This document shows, one piece after another, positions 42,660 to 52,798 of a stretch of DNA of 64,000 bases. Numbering within the stretch: the stretch's first letter is position 1; each line of letters starts with the position of its first letter. A program made the translations under genes and the position numbers. This stretch comes from Ureibacillus composti (GTDB lineage Bacteria > Bacillota > Bacilli > Bacillales_A > Planococcaceae), in contig JAUCEP010000002.1 in NCBI GenBank assembly GCA_030348875.1, positions 2,621,001-2,685,000 of the forward strand, in the 5' to 3' direction. A model generated the notes under the pieces. It saw nothing but the letters and a program-made list of their open reading frames with translations, did not search any database and had not been told where the DNA came from.

Positions 42660-44017
42660 TTTATTCCCTCCAAACAAGCTTGTAACCAGTTTTTAATTAT
42701 TTTAGGATTTGATGCAAAATGAAAATGTGTATAGCCTGCAACTAAATTTTTGTGTAAATAACCTTCTTGCTGCGCTCGGAAACGACCTTTTGAAAAGTAA
42801 GCAGGATAATCATGCTCTCCTTGATAAGTTGAATAGTGGAATTCATGTCCTTTTGCTTGTTGGTCGGCATTAATGAAGAAATTCCCATCAACACCTGTGA
42901 TTTCACGGTATCCTAAGGCAGCTAATTTATCTTGCATCACAACTTTCCCAGGGATAATCCCTAGCATATTGAATTGTTGGCCATCTCTTCTTTCAATGGC
43001 TTCTGTACAATACATAAAGCCTCCGCACTCAGCTAAAGTTGGTATACCATCTGCAATTACTTGGCGTATTGATTCCTTTGTTTGTTCATTTTTAGCGAGT
43101 TGTTCCGCAAACTCCTCTGGGAAGCCTCCACCGATATATAAACCTTGTGCAATCTCTGGAACGGGTTCATTTCGCAAAGGAGAGAAATAGTGCAATACTG
43201 CACCATGCGCCTGCAATAACTCTAAATTTTCTGGATAATAGAAGTTGAATGCTTCATCCTTAGCAATAGCCAGATGTACTTCTACATTTTTGTGTTGTTC
43301 GAAAATAGTAGAAGTTTGCTCTAAAACTGGGGCCTCTGTTAAAGAAAGTAACAAATCTAAATCAACTGTCTCTTCAATTGCTTGTGCAAGTTCTTCAAAA
43401 TATTGATCTAAATCGCCTCTTTCAATTGCTGGAACTAATCCTAAATGACGGCTTGGTAAAGGTGGAACTGCTCCTTTTAGTAAGTAGCCAATCACTGGCA
43501 CATGACATTCTTGTTCAATCGCAGCTTTTACAATGTCATAGTGACTTTTACTTCCTAATTGGTTAGCAATTACCCCTACGATGTTGACATCTGGTGATAA
43601 AGTTTGAAATCCTTTCACAATTGCAGCTACACTTCTCGCCATACTCGCTGCATTAACAACTAAAATGACTGGACTTGATGTAATGCGGCTAATTTCAGCT
43701 GTGGAACCTTCATCGCTCAGTGGACTTTTCCCGTCATAAAAGCCCATTACCCCTTCAATAATCGCAACATCTGCTTGTTCGCTTGCACGACTAACGATTG
43801 TTCGCACCACATCATGGGATAACATCCAACTATCAATATTTCGAGAAGTTCTATTCGTTACTGCTGTATGGTAGGTCGGATCGATATAATCTGGTCCACA
43901 TTTAAATCCTTGCACACGTAATCCATTATTCATTAATGCTTTCATTAACCCAACAGTTAACGTCGTTTTTCCAACACCGCTACCTGTCCCTGCAATTACA
44001 AAACGGTTTCCCATCAT
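42656..44017 (-). CDS. cbiA: cobyrinate a,c-diamide synthase CbiA
   Basis: 453 residues. The N-terminal ATPase domain has RFVIAGTGSGVGKTTLTVGL, KCGPDYIDPTYH and the DS-W-L loop. The C-terminal class I glutaminase-like domain has GLYIGGGFPEEFA and the nucleophile cysteine in TLAECGGFMYC. It amidates the a and c side chains of the corrin with glutamine and ATP. ATG follows GGGGAGAT. It overlaps the next gene by four bases. Confidence 0.92.
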   Translation of the reverse strand: MMGNRFVIAGTGSGVGKTTLTVGLMKALMNNGLRVQGFKCGPDYIDPTYHTAVTNRTSRNIDSWMLSHDVVRTIVSRASEQADVAIIEGVMGFYDGKSPLSDEGSTAEISRITSSPVILVVNAASMARSVAAIVKGFQTLSPDVNIVGVIANQLGSKSHYDIVKAAIEQECHVPVIGYLLKGAVPPLPSRHLGLVPAIERGDLDQYFEELAQAIEETVDLDLLLSLTEAPVLEQTSTIFEQHKNVEVHLAIAKDEAFNFYYPENLELLQAHGAVLHYFSPLRNEPVPEIAQGLYIGGGFPEEFAEQLAKNEQTKESIRQVIADGIPTLAECGGFMYCTEAIERRDGQQFNMLGIIPGKVVMQDKLAALGYREITGVDGNFFINADQQAKGHEFHYSTYQGEHDYPAYFSKGRFRAQQEGYLHKNLVAGYTHFHFASNPKIIKNWLQACLEGIK

Positions 44018-44024
44018 ATCTCCC

Positions 44025-45149
44025 CTAACTAAAGTGCAATTTCGCTACAGAAATCGTGACATTGCCACTTTTCTTTTTCTGTAATACTAATTCTTGATGA
44101 TTGGCATATCTCATCGCAGCTGGTTCACTGACGCCATATGCACCTGTATATTTAAACACTGTTTCTGATGGATTTGGTAAAGGCATTTCATTTAGTTGGG
44201 TGGGTGTATATGTTACAAACTCCCAACCATAACGATTCGTTACATCAAGAAAACCTTGTTCATCCTTTTTTAAATCGATGGTTACTAAGGCTTTTACACT
44301 TTTTTTCGATAATTTTAATTCGGCTAACGTTTCATCTATTACTGCTTCGATTTCTTCAAGAGATGTTCCTCTATTACAACCCATTCCAAGGACGATGGAT
44401 TTCGGTCGATAGATAACCCCATTTTGCAAAATGTCTTCCTCTTCTATATCTAATATTCGGTCAGTGATGATTAATGCTGCATTTGGTTTTGCCTCTAATG
44501 CTTGTTGAATTGTTTCATATTGTTTTAAAGTGGAAGGAATTGGTGTATCGTGCATCCACCAATTGGATTCTCCAGTTTCTTGTACAATGGCAACATGTTC
44601 CTCATTGACGACAGAAGCACTTACTGGAGTTAACTTTTCATCACTTTCCCAAATCCACCCAAAGCGGGCACCGAACAAATCGACAGGAATTGTTTTTTGA
44701 ACATCTGACGCGGTTGTAATAATTGCCTTTGCACCAATGGCATTGGCTACTTCATGAGTTAAGGCATTCGCACCACCTATATGTCCCGACAAAACGCTAA
44801 TCACATGTTCCGCTTTATCGTCAATGACCAAAACTGCAGGGTCTGTCTTTTTATCTACTAAAATAGGAGCAATCATTCTTACAACAGCACCTAATGAAAT
44901 GATTAAAATGAGGCCTTTATATTGTTTAAATAAAGCAGGTAATAATAAACGAACTGTCCCTCTAAATAATTGAATACCTCTCGCCTGTTCATCGCCGTGT
45001 TGAAATTTTTCCATATAATATACATCCACATGAGGGAAATCTCGTTGCATTTGACGTGCTTTTTGAACGCCATGCTTTGTAATGGCTACTAATGCATAAG
45101 GCTTTTTCACTTCAACTTCAGGGATGACACCTTCTTGTAACTCAATCAT
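44025..45149 (-). CDS. cbiG: cobalt-precorrin-5A hydrolase CbiG
   Basis: 374 residues with the three CbiG parts. The N-terminal domain has GLILIISLGAVVRMIAPIL and VISVLSGHIGGANALTHEVA, a middle domain follows, and the C-terminal domain has KSIVLGMGCNRGTSLEEIE and YTGAYGVSEPAAM. It opens the lactone and releases acetaldehyde from cobalt-precorrin-5A, a step specific to the oxygen-independent route. It overlaps cbiF by eight bases. Confidence 0.92.
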   Translation of the reverse strand: MIELQEGVIPEVEVKKPYALVAITKHGVQKARQMQRDFPHVDVYYMEKFQHGDEQARGIQLFRGTVRLLLPALFKQYKGLILIISLGAVVRMIAPILVDKKTDPAVLVIDDKAEHVISVLSGHIGGANALTHEVANAIGAKAIITTASDVQKTIPVDLFGARFGWIWESDEKLTPVSASVVNEEHVAIVQETGESNWWMHDTPIPSTLKQYETIQQALEAKPNAALIITDRILDIEEEDILQNGVIYRPKSIVLGMGCNRGTSLEEIEAVIDETLAELKLSKKSVKALVTIDLKKDEQGFLDVTNRYGWEFVTYTPTQLNEMPLPNPSETVFKYTGAYGVSEPAAMRYANHQELVLQKKKSGNVTISVAKLHFS

Positions 45150-45924
45150 TCACTTTCACACCTTTTCGGAAGCCATGAGTGAATGTCGCGTCATATAGTT
45201 TTGAACGGTAATCTTTTTCATGTATGTTTGGATCTAATGCCCAACCTGCTAAAATCATGGCATGTTTACGAATCCCATTCACACGCATTGCCTCGTCTAA
45301 TTCAATTAACGTTGTCCGGACGATTTTTTGATCTGGCCAAGAAGCTCTTTGAATAACCGCTACTGGTGTATCATCTGCCCAACCTGCCTCTTGTAATTCT
45401 TTCACGATTTTTTTCGTTAATGTCGCACTCAGGAATAGCGCGATTGTGCAATGATGACTAGCTAGTGAACGCAATTTTTCACGATCTGGTACCGGCGTAC
45501 GGCCTTCTGCACGAGTTAAAATAAGTGTTTGTGTTAAATCAGGAATCGTTAATTCGGCTCCAACAGCTGCAGCTGAAGCAAACACCGAACTTACGCCTGG
45601 TATTACCTCGTATCCAATGCCGTGTTCTTTTAATAGTGCGACTTGTTCCATTGTTGCCCCATACATTGCAGGGTCACCTGTATGCATACGCACAACCATT
45701 TTCCCATCATTTATGTATCCGACCATACAATCTACCATTTCCTGTAGATGCATGCCTGCTGTACGAACAATTTCTGCTCCTGGTTTCGCCATGGCGATTA
45801 ACTCTTCGTTCACAAGTGAATCTGTATACATTACTACGTCTGCTTGTTGCATTAGCTTTAAGCCTTTTACTGTGATTAAATCTGGGTCACCAGGACCTGC
45901 ACCAATAATCCATATTTTTTTCAT
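45142..45924 (-). CDS. cbiF: cobalt-precorrin-4 C11-methyltransferase CbiF
   Basis: 260 residues of the class III methyltransferase family. It begins KKIWIIGAGPGDPDLITVKG, and has VMYTDSLVNEELI, VVRMHTGDPAMYGATMEQVA and EVIPGVSSVFASAAAVGAEL, characteristic of CbiF/CobM. It methylates C11. It adjoins cbiL with a one-base overlap. Confidence 0.92.
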   Translation of the reverse strand: MKKIWIIGAGPGDPDLITVKGLKLMQQADVVMYTDSLVNEELIAMAKPGAEIVRTAGMHLQEMVDCMVGYINDGKMVVRMHTGDPAMYGATMEQVALLKEHGIGYEVIPGVSSVFASAAAVGAELTIPDLTQTLILTRAEGRTPVPDREKLRSLASHHCTIALFLSATLTKKIVKELQEAGWADDTPVAVIQRASWPDQKIVRTTLIELDEAMRVNGIRKHAMILAGWALDPNIHEKDYRSKLYDATFTHGFRKGVKVND

Positions 45925-46631
45925 TATTTACGCACCACCATTAACGATAAATAATTTAATTCGAGGCCTTCTAACTCATCTAGCGTCCAAATGATTTCTT
46001 CATCAGAAGTCACTTTTGTTACGACAACTGCTTTTTCATATAAATCCATTTCCTTCAATAGCTCAAGCATCATATCTAATACTTTCGCCACTTTAATGAA
46101 TACGACCGCATCATGATCTTCTATCGCCTTTTTCATTAATTCGTAATTATCTTGAGCTGGAATCATGGCGACATGGTCATCTCCATCGGCTAACGGAATC
46201 CCTAATCGGTTTGCCGAACCATTGAACGATGAAATACCAGGAACAGTCTCAATCTCAACTTCCGGATGTTTTTCCTGCATTAGCTTCATTAAATGAATGA
46301 AGGTACTGTATAGCATTGGGTCCCCTTCTGTAACAAATGCGACATCCTTTCCCTCTACTAACGAAGCATAAATTAGGCCTACTGACTTCGACCATTCTCT
46401 TTCAAGTGTTTCTTCGTCCTTGGTCATCGGAAAAACTAACCCAAGCATTTCTTTTTCTTCTGGCTGAATGTATACGTCAATAATACGATGAGCATAGCTT
46501 TTGCTTCCACGTAGTTTCTTTGGATACGCGATTACTGGACATTCTTTTAACATCCGGAACGCTTTTACTGTAATTAATTCTGGATCTCCAGGGCCAACGC
46601 CTAATCCATACAATTTCCCTAAATTATGCAT
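45924..46631 (-). CDS. cbiL: cobalt-precorrin-2 C20-methyltransferase CbiL
   Basis: 235 residues: [58 protein letters not shown] and [20 protein letters not shown] are CbiL/CobI blocks. It methylates the macrocycle at C20, after cobalt insertion in the anaerobic pathway. It overlaps cbiET by eight bases. Confidence 0.92.
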   Translation of the reverse strand: MHNLGKLYGLGVGPGDPELITVKAFRMLKECPVIAYPKKLRGSKSYAHRIIDVYIQPEEKEMLGLVFPMTKDEETLEREWSKSVGLIYASLVEGKDVAFVTEGDPMLYSTFIHLMKLMQEKHPEVEIETVPGISSFNGSANRLGIPLADGDDHVAMIPAQDNYELMKKAIEDHDAVVFIKVAKVLDMMLELLKEMDLYEKAVVVTKVTSDEEIIWTLDELEGLELNYLSLMVVRK

Positions 46632-47838
46632 GTTCGATTCCTTTCTTACTTGCCGTAATAATAAAGATTGGGTTTAAAGGTTCAAATCTTGTCATATGTA
46701 AAATGGGTTTACTTCGTGAGATTTGAGCTTGTAAGATTGACACTTCGCATTGTAATTCTTTTAAACATTGAACTGCTTCATATAAATTCTCTATTGTCGC
46801 AATGTTCATAACTAAACGGCCGTTTGGTTGCAATCTTTCAATACAAGTCGTTAGCAGTTGCTGCATTTCACCCCCTGAACCCCCAATAAAAATGGCATTA
46901 GGGTCTGGGAATTCATCTAAACGGTCTGGCGCTTTTCCATGAACCGCTGTTAGATCCACCCGGAATTTAAGCTGATTCTGTAAACAGTTCGCTAAATCAC
47001 CTTCATTTTTTTCAATAGCAAAAACCGCTCCCTCTTTTGCCAACTTCCCTGCTTCAATGGCCATGGAACCAGTACATGTTCCGATATCCCAAACAATACT
47101 TGTTGGTTCGATCTTCATTGCCTGCAAACTTAAAACGCGAATTTCTTTCTTTGTGATCAGCCCTTTATCCGGTTTTCGTTGTGAAAACTCCTCATCTTCA
47201 ATCCCTAAAGGATAAATTGGTCCACTTGCTGTTTGACGTAAAATAACAACATTTAATGAAGAAAATGTATTTCCGATTACTTCATCTAATGTCATTAAGC
47301 GGCATCGTTCATTTTCGCCTTCCAAATTTTCAGCAATAAACATTTCGTATTCAGTCATACCGAATCGCTTTAAATAGTTTGCAATGGTGATTGGTGAGTT
47401 TTCATCGTCCGTTAAGATTGCAACCTTTTTACGACCATCAATTTTTTGAGCTAATCCCTTTATCGGACGCCCATGTAAGCTGATGATGTAAGCATCATTC
47501 CAAGATTCTTTTAATCTTGAAAAAGCTAATTGAATTGAACTTGCATATGGATAGATTTCTAATGGTATTTTTTTAGATAAGTAGCTTCCTATACCATAAA
47601 AAAGTGGATCCCCAGATGCTAAAATAACCGTCTTGCGTTGCTCACATCTTAGTTGCTCTACTAGTTTTGATAGGCCACCTTTAACTACAATCTTTTCACC
47701 TTTATAATTAGGGAAAAATGATAGTTGTCGCTCTCCTCCGACTAACACTTCACTCTGTTCAATCCATTCAATGTATTGGGGTAATAACCCTAAAGAACCG
47801 TTATCCCCGATCCCAATCATCTTCATCAATTGTGTCAA
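46624..47838 (-). CDS. cbiET: fused cobalt-precorrin C5/C15-methyltransferase CbiET
   Basis: 404 residues join two enzymes. The CbiE half (~1-200) starts [20 protein letters not shown] and has [14 protein letters not shown]. The CbiT half (~220-404) has [20 protein letters not shown] and [15 protein letters not shown]. CbiE methylates C5 and CbiT methylates C15 with decarboxylation of the C12 acetate. The fusion is the same as CobL of the aerobic pathway and as B. megaterium cbiET. The start overlaps cbiD by 38 bases. Confidence 0.92.
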   Translation of the reverse strand: MTQLMKMIGIGDNGSLGLLPQYIEWIEQSEVLVGGERQLSFFPNYKGEKIVVKGGLSKLVEQLRCEQRKTVILASGDPLFYGIGSYLSKKIPLEIYPYASSIQLAFSRLKESWNDAYIISLHGRPIKGLAQKIDGRKKVAILTDDENSPITIANYLKRFGMTEYEMFIAENLEGENERCRLMTLDEVIGNTFSSLNVVILRQTASGPIYPLGIEDEEFSQRKPDKGLITKKEIRVLSLQAMKIEPTSIVWDIGTCTGSMAIEAGKLAKEGAVFAIEKNEGDLANCLQNQLKFRVDLTAVHGKAPDRLDEFPDPNAIFIGGSGGEMQQLLTTCIERLQPNGRLVMNIATIENLYEAVQCLKELQCEVSILQAQISRSKPILHMTRFEPLNPIFIITASKKGIEHA

Positions 47839-48943
47839 TATGATCCACCTTCCCTAAGCAATCCCCACCCATCGTATAAAATGCTGTAGAGACAGAAATT
47901 CCTCCATTTACGTGAGCGATTGCATGGTAACTACAATAGCGGCATAAATAATCAAAAAATGCCGTAAATCCTAGTTCTTTCATTAACTCCCCAACTTGAG
48001 AAGCCGTATTTGCTTGTTCAACTTGTTGTTGTACTTCTTCAGATGCACCGGCACGTTTAGCCACATTTGCCAAAAAACCAAAATCAATAGGTGCACTTTT
48101 TGAGTGAAGCATCATGTTTCCTTGGGCAAGCTTTGAAAATTTCCCCATCATACCGACAAGTGATACATAGGGAATTTCTTTTTTCTTAATATGCTTTAAG
48201 GTGAATCCAACAAAATCACCCATTTCAATAAATGCTTCCTCTTGTAGGTCCGGATATTGTTTCATGGCAAATTTTTCACTTCTACCGCCAGTCGTTAAAA
48301 CTAAGTGATCACAACCTGCTTCTTTCGCTACACTAATCGCTTGAACGATACTCGCCATATAGGCTGAACTTGAAAATGGCACTACAATGCCGCGCGTTCC
48401 AAGTATGCTAATGCCACCAATAATACCAAGTCGTCCATTTAGCGTTTTTTTAGCAAGCTCTACACCATCCGGAACAGAAATGATGACTTCAATACCTTTA
48501 TCAACTTGATACGACTCAATAATTTCTTGAACGACTGCTAAAAGCATTTTCCTTGGAACTGGGTTAATTGCTGCTTCACCTACTGGAACGGGTAAGCCGG
48601 GCTTTGTTACACGACCAACCCCTACTCCCCCATCAAGATGTATTCCTGGCTTGTCTACAAATCTTACAGAACTCACAATTCGAGCTAAATGGGTAACATC
48701 AGGGTCATCGCCAGCATCTTTAATTGTTGTACAGCTAACCATTCCTTCTGAAGTAACAGTTTCAGCTACGTCAAATGTGGCAAACTGGCCTGCGGGTAAA
48801 AAAATAGTCACTTGTTCTTGTACTTCATTTGTAATAAGAGTCAGTAAAGAAGCTTTTGTCATGGCCGTCGCACAGGCACCCGTCGTATAGCCATGACGCA
48901 TTTCTTTAGGATCTTTCTTATTTGATTTCTTTTGCACGTTCAT
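47801..48943 (-). CDS. cbiD: cobalt-precorrin-5B C1-methyltransferase CbiD
   Basis: 380 residues. The signature begins [20 protein letters not shown], followed by [40 protein letters not shown] and [12 protein letters not shown]. CbiD methylates C1, and is the hallmark of the anaerobic route in place of CobF. It overlaps cbiC by 26 bases. Confidence 0.92.
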   Translation of the reverse strand: MNVQKKSNKKDPKEMRHGYTTGACATAMTKASLLTLITNEVQEQVTIFLPAGQFATFDVAETVTSEGMVSCTTIKDAGDDPDVTHLARIVSSVRFVDKPGIHLDGGVGVGRVTKPGLPVPVGEAAINPVPRKMLLAVVQEIIESYQVDKGIEVIISVPDGVELAKKTLNGRLGIIGGISILGTRGIVVPFSSSAYMASIVQAISVAKEAGCDHLVLTTGGRSEKFAMKQYPDLQEEAFIEMGDFVGFTLKHIKKKEIPYVSLVGMMGKFSKLAQGNMMLHSKSAPIDFGFLANVAKRAGASEEVQQQVEQANTASQVGELMKELGFTAFFDYLCRYCSYHAIAHVNGGISVSTAFYTMGGDCLGKVDHIDTIDEDDWDRG

Positions 48944-49592
48944 CAGCTAAAATCGAAATGGCATTTAATGCTGCAACGGTTACAGTACTACCGCCTTTTC
49001 GTCCGATATTTGTAATATATGGTATTCCTTCAAGCTTTGCTAACTCTTCTTTTGACTCTGCAGCTGAAACAAATCCAACGGGCATTCCGATGATTAAATC
49101 TGGTTTTGCAATTCCTTCTTTAATTAGACGAATTAATTCTAATAACGCTGTCGGTGCATTTCCAATTGCGTAAATCCCACCTTCATGCAGACGTACTGCT
49201 TTTTGCATGGAGATAATCGCACGAGTTGTCCCTAATGATTTTGCTTCAACTGATACATCTGGATCTGCGATATAACAATGTAAATCTCCACCATGTTTTT
49301 GGAATCGTTTTTGACCTGAACCACTTTGAATCATTTGCACATCTGCAATGACATGACGACCTTTTAAAATGGCTTGAATGCCGGCTTCAATTGCATCTGG
49401 TGTCATGACTACACTACGACCTAATTCAAAATCCGCAGAAGCGTGAATGATACGGCGAACAACTTTCCATTGATCCTCAGTAAACGAATGTTCACCCATT
49501 TCTTCATCGATAATTGAAAAACTATAATCATAAATTTTGTCTGGATCTACTGTTAGCGGTGCGAAATCTGTATTGAAATTTGTATTAGCCAT
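48918..49592 (-). CDS. cbiC: cobalt-precorrin-8 methylmutase CbiC
   Basis: 224 residues. IIHASADFELGRSVVMTPDA contains the catalytic histidine of the family, and GMPVGFVSAAESKEELAKLE with NIGRKGGSTVTVAALNAI complete the methylmutase pattern. It moves a methyl group from C11 to C12, giving cobyrinate. It overlaps cbiJ by eight bases. Confidence 0.92.
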   Translation of the reverse strand: MANTNFNTDFAPLTVDPDKIYDYSFSIIDEEMGEHSFTEDQWKVVRRIIHASADFELGRSVVMTPDAIEAGIQAILKGRHVIADVQMIQSGSGQKRFQKHGGDLHCYIADPDVSVEAKSLGTTRAIISMQKAVRLHEGGIYAIGNAPTALLELIRLIKEGIAKPDLIIGMPVGFVSAAESKEELAKLEGIPYITNIGRKGGSTVTVAALNAISILADERAKEIK

Positions 49593-50352
49593 GGATTAAC
49601 TCTCCTTGTAATTGGGTTAGTATTTCTTCTTTCGTAGAATATTTTTTTCCATAATCAATGCCAGGTCTTTTAATCATAATTACTTCTATTTGCTGGTCGA
49701 TTGCTGACTCAATTTTTTCATCCATTGAACCAACTTGACCGCTCTCTTTTGTAATCATTAATGTCACCCCGTATTGCTTATATAGAGCACTGTTTAATTC
49801 TTTCGAGAATGGTCCTTGAATTGCGATAATATTTTTTTGTGGAATACCTAATTCCGAACATTTTTCCATGTTTTCAACATTTGGTAACATCCGTGCAATT
49901 AGCTTAATCTCCTTATTGAGTAAATGCTTCGTAAACGTTGCTAACGTTTTGCTGCCTGTTGTTAACATAATCGTGCCACCACGTTTTTGGGCTTCAAGTG
50001 CAGCTTGTTCATATGTTTCGACTTCCGTGATTAGGGGATGATTAAATACACTATCTTTTCTTTCAAATCTTAGATACGGAATGCCCAATGTTCTCGCTGA
50101 TTCAATGGCCGTTTTAGAAGCTTCTTCAGCAAAAGGATGTGATGCATCTACAATCATATTTGCACCAACTTCCGTTGCTAACTGTTTCATTTGTTCGTGG
50201 TTCAATCTCCCGATTCGATGCCGGATTCCTTCCTGTTGTAAGCTGTCTGCAGCAGATTGAGTAACAACTGTCGCTAGTAAGTCGTAGCCCTTTTGCTGTA
50301 AAAAAACGGCGAGTTCTCTTGCATCACTTGTACCAGCTAAAAAAAGTATCAT
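49585..50352 (-). CDS. cbiJ: cobalt-precorrin-6A reductase CbiJ
   Basis: About 255 residues: MILFLAGTSDARELAVFLQQ, IVDASHPFAEEASKTAIESA, MLTTGSKTLATF and MITKESGQVGSMDEKIESAI are CbiJ/CobK blocks. It reduces the ring with NAD(P)H. ATG 50352 is seven bases after AGGAGG; the longer reading to 50394 overlaps cbiH60 and lacks a ribosome site. Confidence 0.9.
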   Translation of the reverse strand: MILFLAGTSDARELAVFLQQKGYDLLATVVTQSAADSLQQEGIRHRIGRLNHEQMKQLATEVGANMIVDASHPFAEEASKTAIESARTLGIPYLRFERKDSVFNHPLITEVETYEQAALEAQKRGGTIMLTTGSKTLATFTKHLLNKEIKLIARMLPNVENMEKCSELGIPQKNIIAIQGPFSKELNSALYKQYGVTLMITKESGQVGSMDEKIESAIDQQIEVIMIKRPGIDYGKKYSTKEEILTQLQGELIHG

Positions 50353-50362
50353 AATCTTCCTC

Positions 50363-52009
50363 CTAATCTCCGCATGGTGCTGGCTCCACTTCAATTTTGC
50401 AGCTCATATCATGATAGTCATAATTTAAAATGCGTTTCACGCGCTTGAAGTACTTAAACAGTCGTTCATTTGGATGGGCATTTGCTTTATATTCATTGAT
50501 AATTTTTGTCACGAGTGGAACCAATTCATCTGGTTCGATTCCTTCTGCTACCGGTTGAGCTGCATGAGCAGTACGTCCAACTGGTTTTGCACCGATGAAT
50601 AAATCAAACTTCTTTTTGCGATAAACGATGCCAATATCGTCAAACACTGCACGGTAGCAGGCCATGCCACATCCATTAATCCCGATATTTAATTCTTTCG
50701 GTAACTTCATGCCACCCAACTCACGCTGAATCTGTTCGGCATAGGGAATGGCATCTGTCTTTTCGCCATAGCAAAAATCACATGCTTTTAAATTTAAATA
50801 ATCACCAATAGGGGCTAACAAAAATCCGACTCTTTCTAATTTTTCGACAATAAAACTCGGATCTTCTGTAGTAATTTTCAGGTGAATTTTATGATCAGGC
50901 GTATATTCCATCGTGCCATTTTCCCCAACGACATCTGCTAATGATCGCATTTGTTCTGGTGTGAAAAATTTATTGGCAACACCAGGGCTCACTGCTATTT
51001 CAAAAATCGATTCTATTTTTTGATTTACAATGGGCTTAGTTTGAACCTGTACGGAAGATGATTCTTTCCTTAGTCCGGTCACTAATGCCAATGCTTCATT
51101 GGCGAGTTCCAGTGCTGATTTATTTACTTTTTTTTTAGCTACAATCTGTTCATAACCACTTGCAGCTAATCCCGTTTCTTGGTCAAGTGCCCATGGTTCA
51201 GCTTCTTTTTTCAATCTTTGATGAGGTTTTAACGGTTGTTTCTCTTCCCCTAACGTATATTTGCGCTGATAACCCCGTGGTGTAATCATTTTATTGTCAT
51301 AGTAGAATGTTGACGAATTCCCTACCACAACGGTTGTTAACATCCCAATTTCATGATTTAACATTTCCGCTAACGTCGTCATGACAATTTGTTGTTTTTC
51401 TCTATATGCACTTTTCACTAAACCAACAGGCGTTGCAGGTGAACGATATTTTAGTAAAATACGTTGTGCTTCCACAATTTGTCGAGTTCGACGGCCGCTT
51501 TTCGGATTGTAAAATGCGACAACAAAGTCTGCCATTGCAGCTGCTTCAATCCGTTTTTCAATCACTGTCCACGGTGTTAAATGATCACTTAAACTAATGG
51601 TGCAGGAATCATGCATGACAGGTGCACCTAGTAAACTCGCACAAGAATTGATTGCCGATATTCCTGGTACTACTTCAACTTCTATCCCTGATTCGGCTGT
51701 CCACCCTAGTTCAATAAGTACTTCATAAACAAGGCCAGCCATTCCATATACACCTGCATCACCACTTGAAATAACAGACACAATATTTCCGAGTTCGGCT
51801 TGGCGAACCGCTTCTTGAGCACGAGATACTTCTTCTGTCATGCCGGTGCTGACGATCGATTTTGCCGTCACTAAGTGTGCTATTAATTCAACATAAGTTT
51901 TATAGCCGATAATAAAATCGCTTTCTTTCAATGCATCAACGGCTCTTTTTGTAATATGTTCGTAATCCCCAGGTCCAAAGCCAACGACAAAGATTTTCCC
52001 TTTTTGCAT
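50363..52009 (-). CDS. cbiH60: CbiH60: cobalt-precorrin-3 C17-methyltransferase fused to an Fe-S domain
   Basis: 548 residues. The N-terminal ~245 residues are CbiH (GKIFVVGFGPGDYEHITKRA, SSGDAGVYGMAGLVYEV, VPGISAINSCASLLGAPVMH). The C-terminal ~220 residues resemble half of a nitrite/sulfite reductase, with cysteines in KACDFCYGEK near 410 and INGCGMACYRAVF near 447 for a [4Fe-4S] cluster. This is the layout of B. megaterium CbiH60, which contracts the ring. It is the first gene of the operon behind a cobalamin riboswitch. Confidence 0.92.
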   Translation of the reverse strand: MQKGKIFVVGFGPGDYEHITKRAVDALKESDFIIGYKTYVELIAHLVTAKSIVSTGMTEEVSRAQEAVRQAELGNIVSVISSGDAGVYGMAGLVYEVLIELGWTAESGIEVEVVPGISAINSCASLLGAPVMHDSCTISLSDHLTPWTVIEKRIEAAAMADFVVAFYNPKSGRRTRQIVEAQRILLKYRSPATPVGLVKSAYREKQQIVMTTLAEMLNHEIGMLTTVVVGNSSTFYYDNKMITPRGYQRKYTLGEEKQPLKPHQRLKKEAEPWALDQETGLAASGYEQIVAKKKVNKSALELANEALALVTGLRKESSSVQVQTKPIVNQKIESIFEIAVSPGVANKFFTPEQMRSLADVVGENGTMEYTPDHKIHLKITTEDPSFIVEKLERVGFLLAPIGDYLNLKACDFCYGEKTDAIPYAEQIQRELGGMKLPKELNIGINGCGMACYRAVFDDIGIVYRKKKFDLFIGAKPVGRTAHAAQPVAEGIEPDELVPLVTKIINEYKANAHPNERLFKYFKRVKRILNYDYHDMSCKIEVEPAPCGD

Positions 52010-52126
52010 TTATGTACCTCCCTAAATATGTATTGGCCATCATAAAAGGTCTGTTTCATTTCTTTTTTCAAGCGCTACAAGCTCATTTCTATTGAATGCA
52101 ATATAGATTCGAAACAATATGAACAC

Positions 52127-52163
52127 AAAAAAGCCTGTATTCTCGAAAAAAGAATACAGGCTT
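52127..52163 (-). terminator. riboswitch-controlled terminator before cbiH60
   Basis: The perfect 10-bp stem GCCTGTATTC/GAATACAGGC with a 9-base loop is followed by TTTTTTG on the minus strand. It lies between the minus-strand cobalamin aptamer and the cbiH60 start, so it is the likely expression platform. Confidence 0.8.
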
Positions 52164-52254
52164 CATATTGGCATAACAAAAAAGTTAGATTACCTCTATG
52201 TAAAAAATAAAAAATTAGCCTTATCTTTTCCCTCCGAAAAGTATAACTATCATT

Positions 52255-52395
52255 ACTAAGCAGGTTTCCTGACTTGGCTTCATTTTACTTCCACACCTTC
52301 CCAAAACTTGGTGGTATTGTGGGTTCATCTGCCTTACAGTAGCGGGGGCTGTACTAGACTTTCACTAGTTTCCCTTTTACCTCATTGATATGAGC
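52255..52395 (-). ncRNA. cobalamin riboswitch for the cbi biosynthesis operon
   Basis: On the minus strand the conserved order is present: GGGAAACTAGTGAAAGTC, CCCCGCTACTGTAAG with GCAGATGAACCCAC, TACCACC, GGGAAGGTGTGGAAG, and AGCCAAGTCAGGAAACCTGC. This is a complete B12 aptamer. With a terminator between it and cbiH60, adenosylcobalamin or a relative should stop transcription of ring synthesis. Confidence 0.92.
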
Positions 52396-52426
52396 ACTTA
52401 ATAACATAATCTATTAATTTATCTAA

Positions 52427-52454
52427 AATATACCACAGTTCCACTATAAGTCAA
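52427..52454 (-). promoter_or_regulatory. promoter of the cbi biosynthesis operon
   Basis: On the minus strand TTGACT (52449-52454) and TATATT (52427-52432) are 16 bases apart, about 30 bases before the aptamer. Confidence 0.55.
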
Positions 52455-52540
52455 ACTATTTTTCGTTTCAAAAGAAATGATAGATTTTGGTGGAAGGAAC
52501 TGCTATTATGTCATATTGACGACAATTGAATGATTTTTGG

Positions 52541-52690
52541 TGCTAATTTTTTTAGCTTAATAGGGAAGCACGGTGTAATTCCGTCACTGTCCCGCAACTG
52601 TAAATTCGGAGCAATCCAAAGAGACCACTGTAATATTACGGGAAGGTTTGGTGCGCGTTGATGAAAAGTCAGGAGACCTGCCAAAAATCC
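52541..52690 (+). ncRNA. cobalamin riboswitch for the cbiMNQO importer
   Basis: Conserved pieces in order are TTAATAGGGAAGCACGGTG, CACTGTCCCGCAACTGTAA, CCAAAGAGACCACTG, GGGAAGG, then GATGAAAAGTCAGGAGACCTGCC. No T-tract terminator is evident between it and cbiM, so control is probably by hiding the ribosome site. It is divergent from the other cobalamin riboswitch, with about 145 bases between the aptamers. Confidence 0.9.
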
Positions 52691-52798
52691 AAAAATTCAG
52701 CCTACGAGGATAGGTGCGATTCAAAGACATATAAGCAATTATGTCTTTATTTCATGCACTTTTCTCCTTTTCGTCAAAATATTTTAAGGAGGATTAAC

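Noticed and set aside
52658-52798. 47-residue N-terminal extension of CbiM
   Set aside because: This stretch is the 3' part of the cobalamin riboswitch, and the ATG at 52799 has an AAGGAGG site and starts the leader peptide.
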